Positions 42,877 through 52,842 are shown, counted from the first letter of the stretch. The stretch is DNA of 58,540 nt from Bryobacterales bacterium (GCA_003136575.1 PLEX01000198.1:237-58776), one strand, 5' to 3'. Numbers and translations are program-made. Notes: generated from the letters alone by a model not told the origin.

Positions 42877-44208
42877 TCAGAACTTCCAGGTGGCCATCAT
42901 AAACGGATACGTGTAGGCATTCCCCTTCGTCGTGTTCTTCAGGAACTCGCCGGGGAAGATGTGGCCGATCCCCGCGCCAACTGTCACCGGTTTGACGATC
43001 GTCCAGGTCGAAAAGGCGTCGAATTCTTCCCCGACGTGGGTTCCGGCTGTGCCGGCGGCGCTGCGGACTACGGCCGTTCCAGCCGAGTTGTAGAGAGAGT
43101 CCGTCGCGCTCGCGAGATACCAGTTGTTGAATTCCAGATTTGCGGTTACGCGTTGCGTGGGCTTTGTTTCGAGGCCCGCTCGCGTATCCTTGATATTTCG
43201 CCACCCTACCTGATCGGCGAAACCGTACTTGTCGTGACCGGAGGGGTACAGTTGGTCGAAGGTGCCGCGAATCCCGTCTTTTGGATTCTGATCGCCGCCC
43301 GCGTAGTTGTACTCGCCATATACGCGCGGCGTGAAGAGCGACGTGAAGGTCTTGCCGGCCACCCAGTGGCCCGCCCAGGATTGAATCTTGTCCGTGCCAA
43401 GCGAACCGAATTCCCTGACCATTTCCGTTCCGTAGTCGAATCCCCTCGGAACCTTCGTGCCGACGATGCGGATGCCGCCGACTTTTTCGTTCAGCTTTGA
43501 GACCACGCCCTCTTCATTCTTAACGCCGTGCTGCAGGCGCCACAGAGCGTAGGGTTCGATCGTCACGTAGGGCGCCCACTTGTCGATACCGCCGTACAAG
43601 CCGTGCAGATTATTGCCCTGAAGGTGGTGGTCCCAGGTACCCGTCACCGGATTGACTACCGACGATGAGAAAACATCGAGCCGGTAACCCTTATAGCGGG
43701 CCGTGCCGCGAATTGCGTCGAAAACGTGCTCCGTATCGGTCCAGGCGGCATTACCGATAAGCCGCTGGTCGCCATACATCAATTCCTGGCGTCCCACCCG
43801 CAGTCCAAAAATCTGCTTCTCGACGTCACCAAATTCGACGTAAGCCATCCGGATATCCCACGTGTTCTGGTACGGCGGCGCCGCCGGAGACTTTTCAAGT
43901 GAACGGGCATCCATTCCCTGCCCGAAGATCTTGAACCAGGATACGGGGTGGATCAGCAAATTGAGTTGTAACTGGCTGAGCAGATAATCGTCGGTGGCAT
44001 TCGGCGCGTATCCGGCACCGCTGTAGCCTTCGAACCGGGCGCGGTACTGTCCGCTGAATGTCAGCCACGACGGCAGACCCTTATCAATCTCCGTGGAAGG
44101 GGACAGCCAGACCGGGACCGCCGGGGTCGCGACAGCGGCGGAGGGCGCCTGACCAAATGCGCACGCGGCAGTGCCAAAACACAGGAAAAAGAAGGACCCG
44201 TAACGCAT
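42877..44208 (-). CDS. Alginate-export-type outer-membrane barrel
   Basis: 443 residues with a signal peptide (FFFLCFGTAACAFGQAPS). Motifs of the alginate_exp family include WLTFSGQYRARFEGYSGAGY, DDYLLSQLQLNLLIHPVSWF, FGLRVGRQELMYGDQRLIGN and WDHHLQGNNLHGLYGG, ending in AYTYPFMMATWKF with a terminal Phe. Members form 18-stranded barrels that pass polysaccharides or small solutes. No alginate biosynthesis genes are nearby, so it is more likely a general or unknown-substrate channel. It is convergent with the htrA gene. Confidence 0.88.
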   Translation of the reverse strand: MRYGSFFFLCFGTAACAFGQAPSAAVATPAVPVWLSPSTEIDKGLPSWLTFSGQYRARFEGYSGAGYAPNATDDYLLSQLQLNLLIHPVSWFKIFGQGMDARSLEKSPAAPPYQNTWDIRMAYVEFGDVEKQIFGLRVGRQELMYGDQRLIGNAAWTDTEHVFDAIRGTARYKGYRLDVFSSSVVNPVTGTWDHHLQGNNLHGLYGGIDKWAPYVTIEPYALWRLQHGVKNEEGVVSKLNEKVGGIRIVGTKVPRGFDYGTEMVREFGSLGTDKIQSWAGHWVAGKTFTSLFTPRVYGEYNYAGGDQNPKDGIRGTFDQLYPSGHDKYGFADQVGWRNIKDTRAGLETKPTQRVTANLEFNNWYLASATDSLYNSAGTAVVRSAAGTAGTHVGEEFDAFSTWTIVKPVTVGAGIGHIFPGEFLKNTTKGNAYTYPFMMATWKF

Positions 44209-44292
44209 AAGTACCTATTAGCCTATCGGTCGGGAAAACCCGGAACAATAGTCTAAATCTACTATGAACCTCTCAGCAACGCATGCCCGCCG

Positions 44293-45687
44293 CTATTTCC
44301 TGGATCCCGCGATGGAAGTCACCGCTTCCCAAAAGAACTCGAGATGCTTATAAACCGCGTCGACCAGGATTCGTTCCTGATCGCTGTGCGGGCCGTAACC
44401 TTTCGGCGGATCTTCCATGTCGGTCATTGCTCCGATGCCGTAACACTGCACGCCTTTGGCACGCAGAAAAGCCATATCGGTCGCGCCGGTCGACATCATG
44501 GGCAGCGTCACCGCGCCATAGATCTTCCTGTAGGCCGCCTCCAGGGCATGGTAGGCGTCGCTGTCGATCCGCGACGGCGCTGCTCCGGGCCGCTGATTCG
44601 CGGTCTGCGGAACGATATCGATAGTCGGATCGTCGATGACCTTCTTCATCATTTCGATGAAGGCCGGCATGTCCTCATCCGGGAGCGCCCGCACGTCAAG
44701 CGTCGCCTGCGCTTCGGAAGGAATCACGTTCACCTGGTAACCGGCCTGAATCATGTTCGGCGATATCGACGTGTGCAGCATCGAATACTCCATGGGGTTG
44801 TTCACCGCCATATACTCGCGCACGGCGGGCGACTTCGCGGGATCGAAGAGTCCCCGATAGCGCGCGGCATCTTCGGGCGAACTCAGGTTGGTCAGCTTTT
44901 CGAAGTAAGTGCGGGTCGTGTCGTTAAATCGCATCGGCGGATCCCAGGCGGCAATCTTCCCCACGGCGTCCGCAAGATGCACCACGGCGTTGGTTCGCAG
45001 CGGGCGGGAGCCGTGCCCCGAGGGTCCGCGCGAAATCAATAACATGCCGCGGGGCTGCTTTTCGGTCGTCTGGATGAAGGAGTAGCTGACCTGACCATTC
45101 TTCCGCAGAACGCCGCCGCCTTCCGCCAGGCAGATCTCCGCGTCGATATCGCTCCAGTGCTCGGCGACAAGATATTCGATCCCGGGACCCGTGGACGCTT
45201 CTTCTCCCGCCTCCGATACGAAAATCACATCGCGATCGAGCGGCGTTCCCGAGCGCTTCAGCAGCACCATCGTCATCAGCGCGGCGAACAAGTCGCTCTT
45301 GTCGTCCCTCGTGCCACGTCCGTAGACGTATCCGCCGTCGATCGTCGCGCTGAAAGGAGGAAAAGTCCACTTGGAGAGGTCCACACGAACGGTGTCGCTG
45401 TGGCCCATGATCAGCAACGGGCGTTTCGTTCCGTTGCCCTTCAGTCGGGCGACAATATTCGCGCGCGCCGGATCTTTCGCGACGACTATATTGGGGATGC
45501 CTTCGTCGTCGAGGACCTTCTTCAGATAATCGACGACCCGCGTCTCGTTGCCGGGCGGGTCGGTGGTATCGATGCGCACAAGTGCCTGGAAGTGGCGCAT
45601 CGCTTCGTCGTTGACTTTGGACCAGTCGGGAGTCTGCGCCGCAGCCTGAAGCGTACAGAGAAGGGAACACACCAGCAGATGCCGCAT
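44293..45687 (-). CDS. Exported M20-family metallopeptidase
   Basis: 464 residues with a signal peptide (LLVCSLLCTLQAAAQTPD). The di-zinc site is visible: His96 and Asp98 in LLIMGHSDTVRVD, bridging Asp128 in YGRGTRDDKSDLFAAL, Glu162/163 in SEAGEEASTG, and a late His in YGPHSDQERILV. The lid domain includes SRGPSGHGSRPL. M20 enzymes remove amino acids from dipeptides or N-acyl amino acids; the closest layout is carboxypeptidase/PM20D1-like. It probably acts in the periplasm. Confidence 0.93.
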   Translation of the reverse strand: MRHLLVCSLLCTLQAAAQTPDWSKVNDEAMRHFQALVRIDTTDPPGNETRVVDYLKKVLDDEGIPNIVVAKDPARANIVARLKGNGTKRPLLIMGHSDTVRVDLSKWTFPPFSATIDGGYVYGRGTRDDKSDLFAALMTMVLLKRSGTPLDRDVIFVSEAGEEASTGPGIEYLVAEHWSDIDAEICLAEGGGVLRKNGQVSYSFIQTTEKQPRGMLLISRGPSGHGSRPLRTNAVVHLADAVGKIAAWDPPMRFNDTTRTYFEKLTNLSSPEDAARYRGLFDPAKSPAVREYMAVNNPMEYSMLHTSISPNMIQAGYQVNVIPSEAQATLDVRALPDEDMPAFIEMMKKVIDDPTIDIVPQTANQRPGAAPSRIDSDAYHALEAAYRKIYGAVTLPMMSTGATDMAFLRAKGVQCYGIGAMTDMEDPPKGYGPHSDQERILVDAVYKHLEFFWEAVTSIAGSRK

Positions 45688-45732
45688 GGCATCAGCGTAG
45701 CATCGGAAGGGGGCGCGGGGTGGAGTCCACGC

Positions 45733-47735
45733 TCACTGAATCCGCAGCGTCGAATCTATAAAGGTGGCCCTCTGTGCGGCAGCCGTTGCCCTGAGGTGTT
45801 CCGCATCTTTGTATAGCGGCCGTCCGCTCTCGTCGGTGGCCGGGCAATCGGTTTTTGCCGCAAAGATAGTCGATGGGATGGATCACAGTTGCGCCGGTTC
45901 GGGCCGCGATGGCGTTCAGCGCGTTTTCGACAAGAGCCACGAATCGTTCGAAATCCGCCCTGTCGACCGATCGCCGGCTAAGGTCGTCGGGAGTGCGGAA
46001 TCGATGGGCCATCAGCGCGGGGTCGAACGCCGGCGAAGTCGGATTCGATGCCAGAATCACCACTCGTTTGCCGAGTTTGACGAGCCTGGTAATGCCGGAT
46101 TCCAGGCCCCGCCAGGCTCTTTCGATATCCAGGGGAACCGCGCCTTCGCCAGACGGGCCGACGATACCGAACGGAGGAGCGGGAGGCGTGGAAGAGCCCA
46201 TATACTTGCCCAGATAGCAGGCTTCCCAGTAAGCGCCGATCACGACGGTCCCGACGTTCGCGGCCCGCGCCTGTTCGGTCCAGAACTCGTAGAATGCGGG
46301 GCAACGGAATCCTGGTTCCACCCGGTTGAGTCCGGGCAGCGGCGGGCAACCGCCGTTCGTCACAACAATTGCGGAAGCCAGGCGTGGGTCGGCAGCGATT
46401 GCGGCGACGACACGGGGTTCGTACTGTTCCATGTGGGAGTCTCCTACGAACAGCCTGTGACGGCTTGACAGAGACCGGATGACTTCATTCACGCGAAAGA
46501 CTGGCGCGCGGAAATTGTTGTAGCCGCTGGAGTGCCAGTCGGACGTTGCCTCGCGAAGCCGCACGATCGCGGGAGCGTCCAGCCTGGGACGCAACCGGCC
46601 CTTAAACGACATTGCGCCAACACAGACCACCGCAACCATCGCCCCGACAAGCGCGGCGCTTCTGAAGACAGGGCGAATCGTCTTACTGCGCCGAACCGGC
46701 GTTTCCAGAAACTTCCAGGTTGTCCATGCCAGCACGCCCGCAGCCAGCATCGCCGCGGCGGAAACAGCGTTGAATGCCCGGGGCGAGGGATGATAATCCG
46801 ACGCGGCGATCAGATTCAGATAGACCAGCGCGGGCCAATGCCAGAGATACAAGGGATAGCTGATCAAACCGATGAAAACTGCTGCGGGAGAAGCCAGCAC
46901 CACCGTGTTGACCCATGCTTGCGGACCGGCGCATATCAGCAGTCCGGCTCCGGCTGTCGGTAATAATGCCCGCCATCCCGGGAACTGTTTGCCTTCGTCG
47001 ACAAGCACAAAGGCCAGGACCGTGAGCAGGCTTCCGGCCAGGGACAGAACTTCGCGGGCACTCCGCGTCCAGGGAACGTCCTCTCTGATCGCGAGACCGG
47101 CCAGCAAACTCCCGATCATCAGTTCCCAGACGCGAGTGATTGGCAGGAAAAAGTTCGCGTTTGGATGCCTGTGGACCATTCCGATATTGAGCGCGAACGA
47201 CACAAATGCAACCGCAAGAATTGCCGGCAGGAACTTCTTCGTGGCTCGTCGCAGGACAACCAGAAACAGCGGCCAGAATATATAAAACTGCTCTTCAACA
47301 CCCCAGGGACTGGCGCAGAGGCTTCGACAGAGCGGAGGTGTCGAAGTATCCGGTCTCGCGCCAGAGAGCCAGATTGGAAACGAAGGCAGCTCCGGCGATG
47401 GTGTTTTTTGCAAGATTGCGATATTCGTCCGGATAGAGGGCAAACTAGCCACAACCGAGCGTCGCCGCGAGGACGAGCGCCAGTGCCGGAAAAATCCGCG
47501 CGATTCGCCGGCTGTAAAAGTTGACGACGCTGAAGCGGCCATTCTGCGCCTCTTTCAGGATCAGGCCGGTTATCAGAAAGCCGGAAATGACGAAGAATAT
47601 ATCGACGCCGACAAATCCGCCGGGCAGCAGGGCGGGGAAAGCGTGGAACAGAACTACGGCGATCACCGCGATGGCGCGGAGGCCATCGATATCGGGTCGG
47701 TAGGGCAGCGAATCGGAACCGCCGGCGGATTTCAA
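45733..47735 (-). pseudogene. OafA-type acyltransferase with C-terminal SGNH domain, broken
   Basis: From TTG 47735: [40 protein letters not shown], the acyltransferase-3 start. After TLGCG the Trp expected in such proteins is a TAG stop; the frame continues [20 protein letters not shown] and [12 protein letters not shown], then shifts near 47320 to [19 protein letters not shown]. The membrane part and SGNH hydrolase domain (HRLFVGDSHMEQYEPRVVAA) are intact to DYLCGKN, where another shift near 45865 yields CPATDESGRPLYKDAEHLRA and the true stop at 45733. One nonsense and two frameshift changes mean it is inactive. It would have O-acylated cell-surface polysaccharide. Confidence 0.85.
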
Positions 47736-47815
47736 TCGATCACCGCATCGGCCGAACCCGCCGGAAAGGCTGTGGCAACGCGCACCACAACAGAATAACC
47801 CGAGGCTCCGAAACG

Positions 47816-47852
47816 TTAACCGCGGAGCACGCCGCGACGCGCCAGCACGGAC
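47816..47852 (-). repeat. Second copy of the 3' end of the dehydratase gene
   Basis: A 27-base segment (47826-47852) repeats the sequence at 48059-48085, with one mismatch. In the minus frame it encodes LARRGVL, the C-terminal residues of the FAH-family gene, followed here by RG and a stop. It may be the remainder of a deleted paralog or a duplication from a local rearrangement. Confidence 0.55.
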
Positions 47853-47969
47853 GGTCCCGCTCGATTCAATTGCGGCGGATGGTGCCGCGGCCTAAGAATC
47901 CGCCCCCTGGCCGCAAACCGGCCATCCTCCACCCATAACGTGCAACTTATATAAGCGGCGCGTTACAGT

Positions 47970-48045
47970 GTGGATGCGGCGTGGGAAGTCGAGGTCACGG
48001 ACGAATTCAAGACCTGGTGGAACGAACTGACCGACGCGAGTCTCG
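47970..48045 (+). pseudogene. N-terminal fragment of a RelE/HigB-type toxin
   Basis: GTG 47970 begins a frame reading AAWEVEVTDEFKTWWNELTD. This is the typical start of a Gp49-like toxin (WEVExTDEFExWWxxLxxxE). It is lost after about 25 codons against the 3' end of the dehydratase gene. An AT-rich TTATATAA box lies 18 bases upstream and may be the old -10 region. The remaining toxin and any antitoxin are missing. Confidence 0.6.
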
Positions 48046-48054
48046 TAACCTTCG

Positions 48055-49221
48055 TTACAGCACGCCGCGACGCGCCAGCGCGGACATGAATTCGAACATG
48101 CTGTGCTCGTGCATCTTCACGTCGCCGGTGGGCACCATCACGTTCGCGAGGCTGCCCAGTTCGTCGGCGAAAATATGCACGCAGTCGCCGGTCTTGTGGA
48201 AGAAGCCGCTGCCGGGTCCGCCGCGGTCGCTGGTCGGCACGATGCCGGTGCCGTTAAACAGTACGACGCCATCCGGATAATCGTGAATTTCGAATAGCTG
48301 CTTCGTGAGCACATCCTGCGGATCGCGCCGGATTTCGGCCATGGAATTCACGCCCTCTTCGTGGAAACCGTCGGTGCCATCCACGTGCAGATTCACGCGG
48401 ATGTTGCGGATCGTATCTAGCGTGAAGGCGTCGTCGAACAGACGGATGAACGGCCCCATCGCGCTGCTGCCGCGCCGGTCCTTCGCGACGCCCAAAAGCA
48501 GCGCCGAGAGGCCTTCGAGATACCGGTCGTTCACATCGTTACCGAGCGTGGCCCCGACGATCTTGCCGCGCGAGTTAATCACCGAAACGAGTTCAGGCTC
48601 GGGATTCGTCCATTTCGAATCCGAGTTGTATCCGGCCTCGGCGCCGTGCCCGACGGAGGCCAACGGCACGGCCTGTTTCGTGAAGATCTCGGCCTTCTCG
48701 CCGAGGCCCACCTGCGGGTAAGTTGCGGAAAGATTCAGCCCGTTCACGTCGGTCAGATACTGGAGCAGCTTCAACGCTTCCGGAGTCGCCGGAGTCAGCT
48801 CGGAAATGCTGCCGACCGAATCCTTAATTCTGCCAATCACTTCCGACCGCTTCGACGAGTTCGCCATGTCGCCGCGAAGCGCTTCTTCGATCATGCGCTC
48901 GATCATCGAGACCGGAAACGTAACGCCCGCGGCTTTCACCGTCTGGAGATCGATCGGAGCGAGCAGTTTGCCAGCCTGCAAAATCGCCGCCAGTCCGCCG
49001 ATTTCTTCGCCTTCAGCCGCCCGCAGAGACGCCGCGGGATCGGGCTCGTTGCATAATCCGCTGACCGTGGGGAAGGCGGCGGTGATATCGGTCAGCGTGG
49101 CGTCGGGATTTACGCGAACAACCGACGGACCGAGGCCCGGCCGGTCGACACGTCCTACGAGTGCTGCGCCAGCCGCGTCCTTCGGCAGCGTGATGGAAAC
49201 AGTCAGCAGTTTTTCCAGCAT
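48055..49221 (-). CDS. FAH-superfamily sugar-acid dehydratase (AraD1-like)
   Basis: 388 residues. The C-terminal FAH-fold half includes YPQVGLGEKAEIFTKQAVPL, WTNPEPELVSVINSRGKIVG with metal-binding Glu residues, TLGNDVNDRYLEGLSALLLG and TGIVPTSDRGGPGSGFFHK. Length and neighbour match 2-keto-3-deoxy-pentonate dehydratases of the oxidative pentose (Weimberg-type) route, which release 2-oxoglutarate semialdehyde. The next gene 10 bases upstream on this strand encodes the matching dehydrogenase. The exact sugar acid cannot be read from the sequence. The terminal codons are duplicated at 47816. Confidence 0.82.
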   Translation of the reverse strand: MLEKLLTVSITLPKDAAGAALVGRVDRPGLGPSVVRVNPDATLTDITAAFPTVSGLCNEPDPAASLRAAEGEEIGGLAAILQAGKLLAPIDLQTVKAAGVTFPVSMIERMIEEALRGDMANSSKRSEVIGRIKDSVGSISELTPATPEALKLLQYLTDVNGLNLSATYPQVGLGEKAEIFTKQAVPLASVGHGAEAGYNSDSKWTNPEPELVSVINSRGKIVGATLGNDVNDRYLEGLSALLLGVAKDRRGSSAMGPFIRLFDDAFTLDTIRNIRVNLHVDGTDGFHEEGVNSMAEIRRDPQDVLTKQLFEIHDYPDGVVLFNGTGIVPTSDRGGPGSGFFHKTGDCVHIFADELGSLANVMVPTGDVKMHEHSMFEFMSALARRGVL

Positions 49222-49230
49222 GAGCGCGCT

Positions 49231-50685
49231 CTAGCGGTACTTCATGTAGATCGTGGCCAACTCCGAATAGAAGTTGATCGCCACCGACCCCTGCTCGCGA
49301 TATCCGGAACTGGAGTCCTTGACGCCGCCGAAGGGAAGCTGATACTCCACGCCCGCGCTGGGCAGATTCACCGTGATGAGCCCGGCCTCGATGTCGTGAA
49401 TATACCGGAAAGCCGCGGAAAGATCCTTCGTGAGGATCGATGCCGAGAGTCCGAAGCGTACCTTGTTCGCGATACGCATCGCGTCGTCGTAATCGTTGGC
49501 GCGGATCAGCGCCAGCACCGGTCCGAAGATTTCCTCCTGCGCGATGATGGCGTCGGGCGAAACGTCGCCGAAGATCGTCGGCGCGACAAAATAGCCCTTT
49601 GCGAAATCGCCTTCGGTGAGGCGTTCGCCGCCCGCCAGCAGTTTGCAGCCTTCGCCCTTGCCCTTCTCGATGTAGCTGAGAACGGTCTTCAACTGCGCTT
49701 CATCGGCGCACGGACCCATGTAAACGCCCGCCGCCGCGCCATCGCCAACTTTTAGAGCGGCAGTTTTCGCAACCAGCTTCGCCACGAATTCGTCGTATAT
49801 TGGCGCTTCGATAATGGCGCGGCTCGTCGCGGTGCATTTCTGGCCAGTGGACGCGAATGCGGCGTTCATGACGGTATCGACCGCGTAATCGATATCGGCG
49901 TCCTTCATGACGATGGTTGGGTTCTTGCCGCCCATTTCCAGTTGCGCCGGGAGCTTGCGCGGCGCAACCGTGTTGTAAATGTGATCGCCGACGCCGCACG
50001 AGCCGGTGAAGGAAATCGCGCGCATCGAAGGGTGGTTGACGAATGTGTCGCCGATTTCGCGGCTTGAGCCGGTCACAACGTTGAGTACGCCCTTCGGCAA
50101 TCCCGCTTCGACCAGCGCCTCGGCCAGCCGGAAGGTGCACGAAGGCGCCAGCGCGGCTGGTTTGATTACCACGGTGTTGCCGCAGATCAGCGCCGGAGCC
50201 ATCTTCCACGCGGGAATGGCGATTGGGAAGTTCCAGGGCGTGATGAGCGACACCACGCCGCGCGGCTTGCGGATGGTGAAGCAGAAGACGCCGTCGCGTT
50301 CGGAAGGAACGGTCTCGCCCGTCAGCCGCGCCGCTTCTCCGCCGAAATAGCGAAAGATATTGATGGCCCGCATCACTTCGCCGCGGGCTTCGGGGAGGGT
50401 TTTGCCTTCCTCGGTCGTCATCTCTTTCGCCAGTTGATCGATGCGGGCTGAAAGCAGCTCAGCCGCGCGATAGAGGATTTCGCCGCGCTTCGGAGCGGGC
50501 ATGTTGCGCCACGCGGGGAACGCCGCTTCGGCGGCCGCGAAGGCGCGTTCGGCATCTTCTTTTACGGACGCGGGGTAGGTCCCCACGACCGCCGCGAAAT
50601 TGGCGGGATTGTGCGATTGGAAGGTCTTGCCGCCGGTGGCAGGGGTCCACTCACCGTTGATTAGATTATTAAATTCGATAGTCAT
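49231..50685 (-). CDS. Aldehyde dehydrogenase, probable 2-oxoglutarate semialdehyde type
   Basis: 484 residues, full ALDH length. Catalytic residues: Asn152 (ITPWNFPIAIP), Glu250 (QLEMGGKNPTIV) and Cys284 (STGQKCTATSR). NAD(P) loop: SFTGSCGVGDHIY. The context with an AraD1-like dehydratase suggests 2-oxoglutarate semialdehyde as the substrate, giving 2-oxoglutarate for the TCA cycle; without the neighbour, succinate semialdehyde dehydrogenase would be an equal alternative. It is the first gene of the two-gene operon, with 9 bases between the genes. Confidence 0.9.
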   Translation of the reverse strand: MTIEFNNLINGEWTPATGGKTFQSHNPANFAAVVGTYPASVKEDAERAFAAAEAAFPAWRNMPAPKRGEILYRAAELLSARIDQLAKEMTTEEGKTLPEARGEVMRAINIFRYFGGEAARLTGETVPSERDGVFCFTIRKPRGVVSLITPWNFPIAIPAWKMAPALICGNTVVIKPAALAPSCTFRLAEALVEAGLPKGVLNVVTGSSREIGDTFVNHPSMRAISFTGSCGVGDHIYNTVAPRKLPAQLEMGGKNPTIVMKDADIDYAVDTVMNAAFASTGQKCTATSRAIIEAPIYDEFVAKLVAKTAALKVGDGAAAGVYMGPCADEAQLKTVLSYIEKGKGEGCKLLAGGERLTEGDFAKGYFVAPTIFGDVSPDAIIAQEEIFGPVLALIRANDYDDAMRIANKVRFGLSASILTKDLSAAFRYIHDIEAGLITVNLPSAGVEYQLPFGGVKDSSSGYREQGSVAINFYSELATIYMKYR

Positions 50686-50759
50686 AGAAGGGCTGCCGCG
50701 ACTGCACTGGAACCGGTGCCAGAAGGGATGACTCCAGAATAGCCCATCCCTGGCAAACG

Positions 50760-52040
50760 CTACTGTAGCTGCAACGGCTTTCCTTTGGCCGAGGGAAGCT
50801 GGATGCCAAGCAACTTCGCGATGGTCGGTGCGACATCCAGATTGCTCACGAGGCCGAGTTGAATGCCCTTACGCACTCCGTAGCCGGTGGCGATGAAAAT
50901 CGGATGCATGTCCGGGTCGCTCGCCGGATAAGCGTGGCTTCCGCCGATCTGCGGCACGGCCGCGGTCACAGGCCCGCCCGTCGTTCCGGAAAAGGAATAG
51001 CCGGTCTTCGCGGTAACCCAAAGCTGCCCGAACTGCGGATCGCGTTCCGGGCGCGGAAGGCCGAGCGCCGCGTAGTCGTCCGGACCATAGATATGGTCCA
51101 CGCCCTCCAGCGTTGCAAGCGCCTCACGAGCCTTCCCGGCCAGTCCGGCATCGTCGAAGTAAACGAACGCGGAACCGCCTTCCGGGAGAACGTAGACTTT
51201 CTTATCAAGGCCGGCGGCATTGATCGCGTTCGTCGCGCGGATCTGCTTCGTGAATGCCTTGAAACCATGATCGGAGACCACGAGAATCGTGGTCCGGTCT
51301 TCTATGCCCGCATCGTGAACGGCGGCGACGATCTGCGCGACGCAGCCATCGAGAAACGCCATCGCGTCGCGCGCTGCCAGCGTGTTCGGGCCGTATTCGT
51401 GTTGCGTCGAATCGAGCGTGAGCAGATGGACGAGCAGCAGATCCGGCTTGTGCTCGCGGATGAGATACGCCCCGGCCTTCGTCCAGATCTGGTCTCGAAA
51501 CACGATGTTGGCTTTGTTGAAGTCGGTCACGTCGTCCACTGAGATGGCGCCTTTGGCCACCATCTCGCGCTCAAGCGCACCGTTCGGCGACGCCATCTCC
51601 GGGAAGGCCCATGTAATGGTGGGCGCGTTGTTGATCGCGACCCAGTCCACCTGTGCCGTGGTTAGTCCGGCCTGATGCGCGGCGTCGTAAACGGTCGGGA
51701 CGCGAACCATCTTTTCTTTGTCGACCGTCGGATCCACCTTCACGGGCGGCCACGAGCCGGTGTGGATGATCGCGCCGTTCAGCAGCAAGCCATGAACGTC
51801 GGCGGTCACGCCGGTGACCATCGTGGTGTGATTCGGCCATGTGATGGTGGGATTGATCCCGAGCATCGGACCGCCGGTGCCGCTCGCCATGAGTTTCCGC
51901 AGTGTGGGAATGGGCAGTTTTGGGTCGTCGAGAACGTTGGCGGGGAAGCCATCGAGCGAAATCACGACGACCTTCCCGCGCTGCGCGAGGGCACAGGACG
52001 GGAGAAGGAGGGCCAGGAGGAGACGCAGGAGCTTTTTCAT
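50760..52040 (-). CDS. Secreted nucleotide pyrophosphatase/phosphodiesterase (NPP) family protein
   Basis: 426 residues with a signal peptide (LLRLLLALLLPSCALAQ). Alkaline-phosphatase-fold site: Asp30 (VVVISLDGFPANVL), nucleophile Thr67 in NPTITWPNHTTMVTG, then DSTQHEYGPNT and LVVSDHGFKAF, and the last His in GGSHAYPASDPDMHPIF, forming a two-zinc centre. Homologues hydrolyse nucleotide diphosphate bonds, phosphodiesters or lipid head groups in the periplasm. It may salvage phosphate; nothing points to a specific substrate. It appears monocistronic. Confidence 0.92.
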   Translation of the reverse strand: MKKLLRLLLALLLPSCALAQRGKVVVISLDGFPANVLDDPKLPIPTLRKLMASGTGGPMLGINPTITWPNHTTMVTGVTADVHGLLLNGAIIHTGSWPPVKVDPTVDKEKMVRVPTVYDAAHQAGLTTAQVDWVAINNAPTITWAFPEMASPNGALEREMVAKGAISVDDVTDFNKANIVFRDQIWTKAGAYLIREHKPDLLLVHLLTLDSTQHEYGPNTLAARDAMAFLDGCVAQIVAAVHDAGIEDRTTILVVSDHGFKAFTKQIRATNAINAAGLDKKVYVLPEGGSAFVYFDDAGLAGKAREALATLEGVDHIYGPDDYAALGLPRPERDPQFGQLWVTAKTGYSFSGTTGGPVTAAVPQIGGSHAYPASDPDMHPIFIATGYGVRKGIQLGLVSNLDVAPTIAKLLGIQLPSAKGKPLQLQ

Positions 52041-52137
52041 GATTCAATGCAATTGTACGCCTCGCACATTGTGAGGCTGTGAATGTTCGGGCGAGGCCGC
52101 ACGGCTCTAAGGAAGCTTCAGGGTCAGCCGGCGACCA

Positions 52138-52773
52138 TCAGGCGCGACGGGTGGTGAGTTCGCGCCAGTTGAAGCCGAGTTCGACGACGAGCAGGGAACC
52201 CAACGTGAAAACGATGAGGCCGACGGCGGCGAGCCTGTCGTTAAGGTGGCTCCAGTAGAGGGGCCAGATATTCAGCACGCGGCTGGAGACGAAGGTGAAC
52301 GTGACTGCATAGGAGCGAACCATCCATTGGCGATGCCGGGCGATTTGGCGGTTACGCGCCGTGATCAGGGCGGTGGTGGTGCAGACGACCCAGGCGGCGG
52401 CCTGCACGCAGGTTCCTGGCATGCCGGGCCGGCCGGCGGCGAGGGCGATCCCGGTCAAGGCACCGACAAAGACGGAAATAACGTAGATGCGACCGAGGAC
52501 GCGATGGAATTTCAGGTGACGCCGGCGAAAGCGCGACGAGAACTGCACAGGGCCGGCCAGGAGAGCGATGACGCCGCCGAGTGTATGGGGGATGAGGAGA
52601 TGGCGGTCGGCGATAACCTGCAGACGGTAGGCGTGATACATCGGGTAATCGGTGACGAGAAGAGCTTCCGATGTGATGAAGACAAAGAGCGTAGTGAGAC
52701 CCAGGGAAATCCAGAGAAGGGTTTTGAATCCGGAACGTCCGGAACCGGGTGTGGGCAGGGTGGAAGATGCCAT
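52138..52773 (-). CDS. DUF2306 membrane protein
   Basis: 211 residues with six predicted helices. DUF2306 features are a first helix LLWISLGLTTLFVFITSEAL, HTLGGVIALLAGPVQFSSRF and RHLKFHRVLGRIYVISVFVG, then RQIARHRQWMVRSYAVTFTF. Several His residues in or near helices (HTLGG, KFHR, RHRQW) suggest heme or metal binding similar to cytochrome b561-like proteins. Function is unproven. It follows yceI on the same strand by 69 bases. Confidence 0.85.
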   Translation of the reverse strand: MASSTLPTPGSGRSGFKTLLWISLGLTTLFVFITSEALLVTDYPMYHAYRLQVIADRHLLIPHTLGGVIALLAGPVQFSSRFRRRHLKFHRVLGRIYVISVFVGALTGIALAAGRPGMPGTCVQAAAWVVCTTTALITARNRQIARHRQWMVRSYAVTFTFVSSRVLNIWPLYWSHLNDRLAAVGLIVFTLGSLLVVELGFNWRELTTRRA

Positions 52774-52842
52774 TATTCGCCTCGTGGATGGGTAGACGCA
52801 ACGAGGGAAACCGCGGTCATTTCATTCGGCAAACGCTGGATT

